The notes below the pieces were generated by a model. That model was not told where the DNA came from and did not search any database. It saw nothing but the letters and a program-made list of their open reading frames with translations. A stretch of 5,137 nucleotides of DNA from an uncultured Fastidiosipila sp. (lineage in GTDB: Bacteria > Bacillota > Clostridia > Saccharofermentanales > Fastidiosipilaceae). The stretch is from the NCBI GenBank assembly GCA_938014865.1, contig CALLQJ010000281.1, positions 1-5,137 on the forward strand, in the 5' to 3' direction. Both the position numbers and the translations under genes were made by a program. Shown here one piece after another: positions 1-5,137 of the stretch. Every line of letters starts with the position of its first letter. The stretch's first letter is position 1.

Positions 1-2
1 AT

Positions 3-557
3 TGCCGCCTTTTGTGGCGCATTAATTTGAGCGTTAACATCAGGGCCGGCGCGCACTATACGCAGTTTCAGCTCTTTGATTACAACGGAGACGGCAAGGC
101 GGAACTCATCTTGAAAACCGCAGACGGAAGTACGACGTATCGTTCGGAAGACGGTACGCAGGATACGCTTCGGAGGACGGGCTTTGTCGGAGCATGCAGT
201 GCCGAGGAACTGCCTTATGATCGTTTTTCAGCGCAGCATGATTACCGGAATAAAGACGGCTTTATCCTGGAAGGCCCCGAGTACCTGACGGTTTTTGCGG
301 GCGAGGACGGGCGCATCCTGGATACCGTGGAATATGAGCCTTTGCGTGGTGCGTCGGAAGACTGGGGCGATCCCGACGGAAACCGGGTGGACCGCTTCCT
401 GGCGGCGACCGCTTACCTTAACGGGACGGATCCGATGGCGGTCTTCTGCCGCGGCTATTACACCCGGACCGTGCTGGCGGCCTATCGGATGAAGGACACG
501 GACGGGGACCGGATCGGCGATCAATTAGAGCGTTATTGGCTTTTTGATCCAGCGTAA
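3..557 (+). CDS. PL11 rhamnogalacturonan lyase, fragment before the premature stop
   Basis: This is the upstream part of the interrupted lyase. Visible family features in order are RAGAHYTQF (about 48-74), the calcium-binding repeat DYNGDGKAE (78-104), DYRN..G..L.GPEYLTVF (ending near 296), WGDPDGNRVDRFL (363-401), RGYYTRTVLAAY (450-485) and another acidic repeat, DTDGDRIGD (495-521). Between KTADG and DYRN there is a longer stretch than I recall in Bacillus YesW, with a Cys near 194. A TTG at 12-14 could be read as a start, but it falls inside the conserved LLWRINL segment and has no ribosome binding site, so the true start is upstream of the window. If translation stops at the TAA, the product would lack most of the propeller, including the NGTK loop, and should be inactive. 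Confidence 0.8.
   Translation, partial: CRLLWRINLSVNIRAGAHYTQFQLFDYNGDGKAELILKTADGSTTYRSEDGTQDTLRRTGFVGACSAEELPYDRFSAQHDYRNKDGFILEGPEYLTVFAGEDGRILDTVEYEPLRGASEDWGDPDGNRVDRFLAATAYLNGTDPMAVFCRGYYTRTVLAAYRMKDTDGDRIGDQLERYWLFDPA
555..557 (+). other. Premature in-frame TAA within the PL11 lyase
   Basis: The codons read ttt gat cca gcg TAA gaa gag gtg act. Homology resumes in the same frame a few codons later, so this is a nonsense codon and not a frameshift. A single base change from GAA, AAA or CAA would produce it; GAA would fit the acidic codons that follow. No UGA-type recoding context applies, since this is TAA and the gene's own final stop is TAG. A read error is the main alternative. Confidence 0.85.
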
Positions 558-563
558 GAAGAG

Positions 564-1754
564 GTGACTTACACCGAGTTTGAGCTGGAGGGACAGGGCA
601 ATCACAGCATGGCAGTGGCGGATGTCGACGGCGACGGGAAGGACGAAATCATATACGGCTCCCTGGTGCTGGACGATGACGGCACGGTCTTGTACTGCAC
701 GAACTTAGGCCACGGCGATGCGATGCATGTTTCGGACTGGGATTGGAACAATCCGGGCCTGGAAATTCTGCAGGTGCACGAAAGCTCCGAATCGGCATAC
801 GGCATAGAGATGCATGACGCGGCGACGGGGAAGATTCTTCACGGCTTTTACAGCGGCCATGATACCGGACGCGGGGCTGCCGGCGATATTGATCCGACGG
901 CTTTCGGCGCTGAATTCTGGTGCGGCGATAAACCGGGCGGAGAAAATCCCGGCGGCGGTGAATGGGATTCGACCACGGGCGGGGTCTACTCAACGGATTC
1001 CTCTTTGGAAGAGCTTGTCATGCTTTCCCCGCATAATCCGGCGGCGAACTTTACCTTGTACTGGGACGGCGACCTGCTGCCGGAAATTCAGGACCATGCC
1101 TTTTATGAGCCGGATTATTATCCGATCGCCGGCCGCATTAATAAATGGGATTATCTGGCGCATGAAGAAAAGCGCCTTTTCGAATCGACGGAGCTTCTGA
1201 CGAATAACGGGACAAAGGGCAATATGGGGCTGGTGGCAGACCTTGTCGGCGACTGGCGCGATGAGTTTATCGGGCGGACGGCGGACGGCAATGCGCTGCG
1301 CCTCTATTCGACGAATTATGAAACGCCTTATTCTTTCCCGACCCCGCTTAAAGACCGGCAGTACCGCCTGGGCATTGCCTGGCAGAATACGGCTTATAAT
1401 CAGCCGACGCACAGAAGCTATGCCTTAAGCGAAGGCTTGATTACCTCTGCGCTTTCGCTTGTAAAGGCGGATGCGGAAGAGGGGATTGAAATTTCCTACA
1501 CCGAGGCATCGGACGGAAAATACGGGCTGCCGGTAAAGGGCTATCTTGTGAGCAGGGCGGAGGGTGAAGAAGATTTTTCTGAGTTCATGCGCCTCGACGG
1601 AAAAGAAGCGGGGCATTTTACGGACCATGATGTCGAGTCCGGGAAGACTTATCGTTATCAGATACAGGCTGTTTTAGAAGATGAGAAAGCTTTGCCTTCG
1701 CAGGAGCGTATGATTGTCTCCTACAAATCACAGCCGCTGGAGGTCGAACTTTAG
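564..1754 (+). CDS. PL11 rhamnogalacturonan lyase, fragment after the premature stop, with C-terminal FnIII-like domain
   Basis: This is the downstream part of the interrupted lyase. It carries GQGNHS, the calcium-binding repeat DVDGDGKDE (621-647), GHGDAMH (708-728), VHE (774-782), DTGRG..GDIDP, a Gly/Pro-rich loop (921-965), the NGTK motif (1206-1217) and DLVGDWRDE (1239-1265). From memory of the YesW structural work, an Asn-Gly-Thr-Lys stretch lies in its active-site cleft, so the machinery after the stop looks intact. From about 1446 to 1751 a fibronectin-III-like beta-sandwich follows, ending in a SGKTYRYQIQAV-type strand. The first possible start, GTG at 564, has GAGG directly against it with no spacing, so efficient restart is unlikely. 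The end lies 40 bases from the convergent DUF2971 gene, and I see no rho-independent terminator between them. Confidence 0.8.
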   Translation: MTYTEFELEGQGNHSMAVADVDGDGKDEIIYGSLVLDDDGTVLYCTNLGHGDAMHVSDWDWNNPGLEILQVHESSESAYGIEMHDAATGKILHGFYSGHDTGRGAAGDIDPTAFGAEFWCGDKPGGENPGGGEWDSTTGGVYSTDSSLEELVMLSPHNPAANFTLYWDGDLLPEIQDHAFYEPDYYPIAGRINKWDYLAHEEKRLFESTELLTNNGTKGNMGLVADLVGDWRDEFIGRTADGNALRLYSTNYETPYSFPTPLKDRQYRLGIAWQNTAYNQPTHRSYALSEGLITSALSLVKADAEEGIEISYTEASDGKYGLPVKGYLVSRAEGEEDFSEFMRLDGKEAGHFTDHDVESGKTYRYQIQAVLEDEKALPSQERMIVSYKSQPLEVEL

Positions 1755-1762
1755 GGAAGGTT

Positions 1763-1786
1763 TAAAAGAGTTTGAAGATTGAGAAA
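1763..1786 (+). repeat. Imperfect direct repeat, left copy, beside the DUF2971 gene
   Basis: The segment reads TAAAAG-AG-TTTGA-A-GAT-T-GAGAAA. It matches 2646-2668 (TAAAAG-TTTGA-T-GAT-CA-GAGAAA) at 20 positions, with one substitution and small length differences. It ends 8 bases outside the stop codon of the DUF2971 gene. It could be a degraded target-site or attachment duplication. AT- and purine-rich composition makes chance similarity possible. Confidence 0.35.
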
Positions 1787-1794
1787 GCAGCGGA

Positions 1795-2637
1795 TTAGGT
1801 GTGTCGTACGAGACCGCTTAGTTCGCTCTTTTCAACAGTAGCAGACGGATTATATTTTGAGACCAAATCCTTTACATATTCTTTTTTATCAGCTTTTACT
1901 TCAGGTCCAAGCATGATCTTCATTTTGGTAAATGCTTCATCACTGATGCTTAAATCATAGTATGGAAATAGTTGTTTGGCTGATCCGTTTTTTATATTTA
2001 TATTTAAATTCACAAAATTAAATAACGCTAATTCTGGTAATGTTTTTAAGTCAAGAGGCACTATAAACATTATATATCGCCATTCTTTTTGATATTCCCA
2101 ATAGGTGTTCTTATATACACCCATTTCTTTTAAAAAAATATAAGATCCATTCTCCTTTTTCGATGTCAGTGTAGGGTAAAGTTTTTCAGAATTGTCTGTA
2201 TAAATGACCTGACGTAATATGTCGCAACTCGTCGCGTCAACAGACCAAAACCCTTTAGAAAACATTTTTGATCTGGGGATAAGGCAAGGCTTAAGAGGAC
2301 TTGGTTTTTCATCACAACAAATAAATCCTGTAGCATCTGCTATATCTTGAGATGTTTCTATATATTTTTTAAACGGATTCTTTGGCAAAGCAATTCGAAC
2401 GCCGTTGTCGCTTGATGCATAATCACGCCACATAGGCAGAATTTCTTTTTCTTCTGCAGTCCAAGAACTAATATAGTAAAACTGACCGAAATTTATTAAA
2501 TCGTTAGATTCTTTTTCCTGCAAATCATCCATTTGATCGAGGGACGTAAATCGAATGGTTTTATTTTTCAAAATGAGTTCTAGAGTGTCGATACTTGTGT
2601 AGTGATAGAGATAATCTGACGTATTCAATAAATTCAA
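1795..2637 (-). CDS. DUF2971-type protein, AT-rich, likely horizontally acquired
   Basis: This is an intact gene of 277-280 codons on the minus strand. The protein has the hallmarks I associate with DUF2971: an N-terminal LYHYTS motif followed by a short helix (LELILKNKTIRFTSL), a DQMDD-type turn, SSWTAEEKEILPMWRDYASSDNGVRIALP in the middle, and a KEWRY motif toward the C-terminus. It has no signal peptide or membrane segment, so it is probably cytoplasmic. The biochemical function of the family is not established to my knowledge. The His-Tyr N-terminal motif and late Glu recall ADP-ribosyltransferase-like folds, but that is only inference. Two starts compete. TTG at 2637 touches the GAGGAGG ribosome site with no gap, while TTG at 2628 is spaced 9 bases and is the likelier start (277 residues). 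Base composition is far more AT-rich than both neighbours (only 12 G/C in 1981-2040), which suggests transfer. No pectin role is apparent. Confidence 0.8.
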   Translation of the reverse strand: MNLLNTSDYLYHYTSIDTLELILKNKTIRFTSLDQMDDLQEKESNDLINFGQFYYISSWTAEEKEILPMWRDYASSDNGVRIALPKNPFKKYIETSQDIADATGFICCDEKPSPLKPCLIPRSKMFSKGFWSVDATSCDILRQVIYTDNSEKLYPTLTSKKENGSYIFLKEMGVYKNTYWEYQKEWRYIMFIVPLDLKTLPELALFNFVNLNINIKNGSAKQLFPYYDLSISDEAFTKMKIMLGPEVKADKKEYVKDLVSKYNPSATVEKSELSGLVRHT

Positions 2638-2644
2638 CCTCCTC
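2638..2644 (-). promoter_or_regulatory. Ribosome binding site of the DUF2971 gene
   Basis: On the minus strand GAGGAGG is followed immediately by TTG AAT TTA TTG. The site touches the first TTG (2637) and lies 9 bases before the second (2628). Normal spacing therefore favours the second TTG as the start, removing the first three residues of the longer reading. Confidence 0.65.
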
Positions 2645-2645
2645 G

Positions 2646-2668
2646 TAAAAGTTTGATGATCAGAGAAA
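2646..2668 (+). repeat. Imperfect direct repeat, right copy, beside the DUF2971 gene
   Basis: This is the partner of 1763-1786, sharing TAAAAG, TTTGA, GAT and GAGAAA in the same order and orientation. It starts just upstream of the DUF2971 ribosome binding site, so the pair brackets that gene closely. It may mark insertion boundaries, but similarity is imperfect. Confidence 0.35.
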
Positions 2669-2689
2669 TAGACTTTATTTGATTTTACT

Positions 2690-2806
2690 ATATTAATGTT
2701 TATTCAACTAATGAGTTCGCATAAATCGTGTGTCGATCAATCGTCCGGATATAAACGTAGGATAGTCATTAATATTAAAACCGGGAGAAAAACATTAGTT
2801 ATGAAT
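2690..2806. repeat. Cluster of inverted TAATG motifs in the intergenic region
   Basis: ATATTAATG (2690-2698) is mirrored by CATTAATAT (2767-2775), and ATTCAACTAATG (2702-2713) by the complement of 2793-2806 (ATTCA-TA-ACTAATG on the other strand). The two pairings cross each other and cannot form one nested hairpin, so paired operator-like sites are a better reading than a stem-loop. The stretch is AT-rich, and chance cannot be excluded. Confidence 0.3.
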
Positions 2807-3005
2807 GAGGACGTAGAATTTGGTCAGTGCGTATTTTATGTTGTAAGTTCAGGCCGGCTGCACACACAATAGCCGAAAGAAGGGCTTTGCTCTCGTCTGT
2901 CATCCCTCAGAAAATCCGGATCTCAAAGATTCCTAAAGTCCGCAGCAAGCAGCCATTCAAATGTATAAAAATCCAAATCATCCGAAATAAAAGCAAAATC
3001 AAACA

Positions 3006-3022
3006 CGATTTGTGCAAAATCG
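3006..3022. promoter_or_regulatory. Small inverted repeat upstream of the SGNH-like gene
   Basis: CGATTT and AAATCG form a perfect 6-base inverted repeat around the 5-base spacer GTGCA. It ends 31 bases before the proposed -35 box of the downstream gene, a position compatible with a regulator binding site. It has no T-run after it, so it is not a rho-independent terminator. Confidence 0.3.
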
Positions 3023-3053
3023 ACTAATATTATTCAAAAACGCCTCTCAGGAA

Positions 3054-3082
3054 TTGAGCAGAGCTCCCTTTTGCCTTATTGT
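3054..3082 (+). promoter_or_regulatory. Candidate sigma-A promoter for the SGNH-like gene
   Basis: TTGAGC (3054-3059) and TATTGT (3077-3082) are separated by exactly 17 bases, and each matches four of six consensus positions. Transcription would begin near 3089, giving a leader of roughly 70 bases. The spacer contains the short palindrome GAGC-AGA-GCTC. The match is modest and untested. Confidence 0.4.
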
Positions 3083-3143
3083 TTAAACATAGCGACAAAA
3101 TGACGCTTTATCACGTGCAGATGCACAAAACAAAGGCTTGATC

Positions 3144-3150
3144 AAGGAGG
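3144..3150 (+). promoter_or_regulatory. Ribosome binding site of the SGNH-like gene
   Basis: AAGGAGG lies 7 bases before ATG at 3158. This is a near-ideal Shine-Dalgarno sequence and spacing. It fixes the start of the long open frame, together with the signal peptide that follows. Confidence 0.9.
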
Positions 3151-3157
3151 AGCAGGC

Positions 3158-3247
3158 ATGAGGAAGCATGGAAAACACTTGGGAGGCGCAATACTCAGTA
3201 TTGTGTTTTTCCTCAGCACAGCCTTGGGCTGGGGCACAGCAAAGGCA
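3158..3247 (+). other. Signal peptide of the SGNH-like protein
   Basis: Residues 1-30 begin MRKHGKH, continue with a hydrophobic core (LGGAILSIVFFLSTALG) and end in TAKA, a good type I signal peptidase site before LETEK. There is no Cys after the site, so it is not a lipoprotein. Any surface anchor would have to lie beyond the window. Confidence 0.85.
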
Positions 3248-5137
3248 CTGGAAACAGAGAAGCAAAGCATTTTTCTGGCCTCGGACGCTGTTGCGCAAAG
3301 TTTTGATGAAACGGCGGCCCCGCAGCAAGGCTGGGGACAGGCATTAGCGCTTTATTTTTCAGACTTGTTAAAAGAGGGACGTGACCCGGACGCAAGTTAT
3401 GAAGAAGCAGCGCTCAGTGAGACCGAGAACGTCGTCATCCGAAACCGCTCTGCAGGCAAAGAGACAGCACGTTCTTTTATTGAAGAAGGAAAATTAGCAG
3501 AAATCACGGCAGAACTTTCCGCCGGGGATCTTTTGATGCTGCAATGGGGGCGGCAGGAGGCAGAAGCAGGCGGCCCCGAGAGCGAGGCAGCAGCCGAAGA
3601 ATTCTCCGCTTGGATTCAGCAGTACATTGATGCAGCCGAAGAAAAATCCGCACAGGCGGTCTTGCTGACCCCCTTTGCCTCTTATAATTACGATGCGGAA
3701 AACGCGCGTTTCAAAGAGGACGACAGAAGCTATGCGGACGTGCTGCGCAAGGTGGCAGCAGAAGAAAGCCTGCCGCTGCTTGATCTGGAAAAAGCCTCAC
3801 TGGATTTGCTGAATGAAGCAGGAGAAGAAGCGGGCAAAAGCTATTTTCTCTTCAGTGAGACCGGGACGTCGGATAAAGGTCTTCTGAATCAAAAAGGCGC
3901 CGAAGTCTTTGCCGGACTGGCAGCGGAAGCGCTTTTGGCCCTGCCGGATCAATGGCCGGCCGTGAACAGTGCAAAAGCCAAAATCACGATGCCGGAAGTT
4001 TCGGAAGAAAATAATGAAGCAAGAGAAAGCGAGACGGAGGATCCGCTGCGCGAAGCCGAGGAAGCGACCGGCGTGAGCGAAGAAGACAGCGAGAATACGG
4101 CAAACGACATAGACCCGGACGAACCCGGCGAAGACGAGAGCTTGCGGACGGGCGAAACGGCGCTTTGGCGTTTTGACTTTAATCACAATGATTCCCCCAC
4201 GGAAGAGGGCTATATCGGCGTCAATCCTGACGAGCTTTACAGCGAAGAAAAAGGCTACGGCTGGAGCGAAAGCCCCGGCAACGGCCGAGACCGCGCGGGT
4301 TCCCAGGAGGAAGGCAAGGTCTTCAACAGCATGGAGTCGGATTTTGCCCTCGGCGCCGGGACCTTTTCCTTAGATCTGCCGAACGGCGATTACGAAATTA
4401 CCGTTTACTCGGGCGACATCATGGACGGTACCAGCACGAATAAAACACCCTTCGAGGCGGAAGGCAAGCCGATCGGGACCGTCAGTGCCCGGCGTTCGGC
4501 AGAAAGCCTCAGTGCCGAGGTCCGTGTTGAAGACGGAAGACTCGACGTTTTTGCCGACGGCTATTTCAACGGCCTCGAAGTACGCCCGATCCTTTTAGCT
4601 CCGGCCGACATTTCCTATGAGAACCTGAGTTTTGACGAGACGGGGGCGCATTTCCTCTTGACGCTGGAAAAGTCAGAGGATGCCGCAAGCTACACCCTTT
4701 ACGGCAAGCAGGAAAATGACGAAGACTTCGCGCCCGTCAAAGGTTTTACGGCCGAAGAATTAGAAGCCGATGATGCGGGCTGCCGCAGCATAACGGCGCC
4801 TGTCGGCACGACGATGCAGTACTATCTCACTCAGACGAATGCCGGCGGAGTGGAATCGGTGAAAAGCAATATCCTCGAAATTGTCATGATCGATGAGGAT
4901 ACCGAAGTCCTGCCCGCACCGTCGGGACTTAAAGTCGACAGTGCCGAAATGGGCCGGATCAGCCTGAGCTGGGACGCCTCCGAAGGCGCATTGCGCTACG
5001 TGATCTACCGTTCCGACAAGAGCGAAAAAGATCCGAATTTCACGGACTACGTCAAAGTCGGCGAAAGCACGGAAGCGTCCTTTGAAGATATGGATGAGGA
5101 CTTAACGACCAACGTTCCCTATTACTACAAAGTATCC
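3158..5137 (+). CDS. Secreted modular protein with catalytically degenerate SGNH/CE12-like domain, galactose-binding-like and FnIII-like domains (3' end outside window)
   Basis: The frame is open for 660 codons and runs off the window. Residues 1-30 form a signal peptide (basic start, hydrophobic core, cleavage probably after AKA). Residues 36-263 align with rhamnogalacturonan acetylesterases of family CE12 (YesT-like): IFLA..AVAQSF, QGWGQAL, NR..G...RSFIEEGKL, VLLTP, LPLLDL and KGAEVFAGLAAEAL. The catalytic blocks are altered: GDS is SDA (Ser to Ala44), the oxyanion Gly is probably Lys101, GHND is GRQE (Asn to Gln133), and D..H is D239..L242. Activity is therefore unlikely. Residues 278-333 are a linker with about 40% Asp/Glu. 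Residues 334-480 resemble the beta-sandwich (RFDFN, EGYIGV, YS.E.GYGW, LPNGDYEITVYSGD, NGLEVRP) found in rhamnogalacturonan lyases and esterases. Residues 481-578 and 586-660 look like fibronectin-III domains. The part beyond the window may carry a catalytic domain such as a PL11 lyase. Its GC-rich composition matches the upstream lyase. It probably acts outside the cell in pectin binding or breakdown. Confidence 0.85.
   Translation, partial: MRKHGKHLGGAILSIVFFLSTALGWGTAKALETEKQSIFLASDAVAQSFDETAAPQQGWGQALALYFSDLLKEGRDPDASYEEAALSETENVVIRNRSAGKETARSFIEEGKLAEITAELSAGDLLMLQWGRQEAEAGGPESEAAAEEFSAWIQQYIDAAEEKSAQAVLLTPFASYNYDAENARFKEDDRSYADVLRKVAAEESLPLLDLEKASLDLLNEAGEEAGKSYFLFSETGTSDKGLLNQKGAEVFAGLAAEALLALPDQWPAVNSAKAKITMPEVSEENNEARESETEDPLREAEEATGVSEEDSENTANDIDPDEPGEDESLRTGETALWRFDFNHNDSPTEEGYIGVNPDELYSEEKGYGWSESPGNGRDRAGSQEEGKVFNSMESDFALGAGTFSLDLPNGDYEITVYSGDIMDGTSTNKTPFEAEGKPIGTVSARRSAESLSAEVRVEDGRLDVFADGYFNGLEVRPILLAPADISYENLSFDETGAHFLLTLEKSEDAASYTLYGKQENDEDFAPVKGFTAEELEADDAGCRSITAPVGTTMQYYLTQTNAGGVESVKSNILEIVMIDEDTEVLPAPSGLKVDSAEMGRISLSWDASEGALRYVIYRSDKSEKDPNFTDYVKVGESTEASFEDMDEDLTTNVPYYYKVS
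3989..4153 (+). other. Highly acidic linker within the SGNH-like protein
   Basis: Between residues 280 and 333 I count 23 Asp/Glu in 54 residues, mixed with Ser, Asn, Thr and Pro and almost no hydrophobic residues. This should be a disordered, extended spacer separating the SGNH-like domain from the beta-sandwich domain. It might also bind calcium or limit contact with acidic pectin. Confidence 0.7.

Larger units (their letters stand above)
3..1754 (+). pseudogene. PL11 rhamnogalacturonan lyase, 5' end outside window, interrupted by an in-frame stop
   Basis: Read as one unit, this frame encodes most of a polysaccharide lyase family 11 protein (YesW/YesX-like), which cleaves the rhamnogalacturonan I backbone by beta-elimination on a calcium-rich eight-bladed beta-propeller. 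The frame is open to the window edge and already inside the family-typical LLWRINL..NIRAGAHYTQF segment, so the start and N-terminal portion (signal peptide and first blades, by family comparison) lie upstream. The only interruption is TAA at 555-557. Codons before it (FDPA) and after it (GQGNHSMAVADVDGDGKDE) align with adjacent parts of the family, in the same frame, without a deletion. A C-terminal fibronectin-III-like domain follows the propeller. The frame ends with TAG at 1752-1754. I call it a probable pseudogene by point nonsense mutation. A sequencing error or stop readthrough would make it a normal gene. Confidence 0.82.
2638..3157. other. Non-coding region between divergent genes
   Basis: The 520 bases separate the divergent DUF2971 gene and the secreted SGNH-like gene. 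The part nearest DUF2971 (to about 2820) is very AT-rich and should hold its promoter, though I find no convincing -35/-10 pair there. The middle (about 2850-2950) is closer to the GC content of the pectin genes. The right part holds a small hairpin and a candidate promoter for the downstream gene. A 66-codon frame at 2827-3027 has no ribosome site and no recognisable product. I see no tRNA, riboswitch, terminator or transposase remnant. Confidence 0.6.

Noticed and set aside
12..14. TTG as the start of the lyase fragment
   Set aside because: It falls inside the conserved LLWRINL segment, the frame is open upstream to the window edge, and there is no ribosome binding site.
555..566. Two separate genes with a real start at GTG 564
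   Set aside because: Both halves are contiguous parts of one family domain in one frame, and GAGG abuts the GTG with no spacing.
228..1628. Several minus-strand and alternative-frame open frames over the lyase
   Set aside because: The main frame explains the region by PL11 homology; the others are rich in Arg and Pro as expected of shadow frames in GC-rich DNA.
1755..1800. Bidirectional terminator between the convergent genes
   Set aside because: Only a 5-base AGCGG/CCGCT pairing with a loop of about 20 bases and no T-run is present.
2669..2720. Promoter for the DUF2971 gene on the minus strand
   Set aside because: Possible TAAAAT or TATAGT -10 boxes exist, but no -35 box lies at proper spacing, and the region is too AT-rich to decide.
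2855..2875. CGGCT/AGCCG hairpin
   Set aside because: Five base pairs with an 11-base loop and no U-tract is too weak to call a terminator or regulatory RNA.
2827..3027. Open frame of 66 codons in the intergenic region
   Set aside because: It begins with GTG, has no ribosome site, an odd basic composition and no recognisable motif.
3083..4186. Minus-strand open frames opposite the SGNH-like gene
   Set aside because: They lie antisense to a frame with a perfect ribosome site, signal peptide and clear domain homology; their residues show no coherent motif.

Overview
The window looks like part of a pectin (rhamnogalacturonan I) degradation locus from a Gram-positive Firmicute, most likely a gut- or rumen-type clostridium. 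The reasons are a family 11 polysaccharide lyase (PL11), a secreted protein built on a family 12 acetylesterase-like (CE12, SGNH) scaffold, strong AGGAGG-type ribosome binding sites, and modular extracellular proteins with fibronectin-III-like domains. The exact taxon cannot be fixed from the sequence.

Layout: (1) Positions 1-1754, + strand, hold the 3' three quarters or so of a PL11 rhamnogalacturonan lyase gene whose 5' end lies before the window. Its reading frame is broken by one in-frame TAA at 555-557, after which PL11 homology continues in the same frame with nothing missing. (2) Positions 1795-2637, - strand and convergent with the lyase, hold a markedly AT-rich gene for a DUF2971-type protein. 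It looks like horizontally acquired cargo, and imperfect direct repeats lie just outside both of its ends. (3) Positions 2638-3157 are non-coding and mostly AT-rich, with a plausible promoter and a small hairpin ahead of the next gene. (4) Positions 3158-5137, + strand, hold a long open frame of 660 codons running off the window end. It encodes a signal peptide, an SGNH/CE12-like domain, a very acidic linker, a galactose-binding-like beta-sandwich domain and two fibronectin-III-like domains.

The most interesting point is that the SGNH/CE12-like domain keeps its scaffold but has lost the nucleophile Ser, the oxyanion Gly and Asn, and the catalytic His. It is a predicted pseudoenzyme inside an otherwise intact secreted protein. 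The lyase and this protein probably act outside the cell on rhamnogalacturonan. The DUF2971 gene has no evident role in that pathway and may be a defence or mobile-element passenger.
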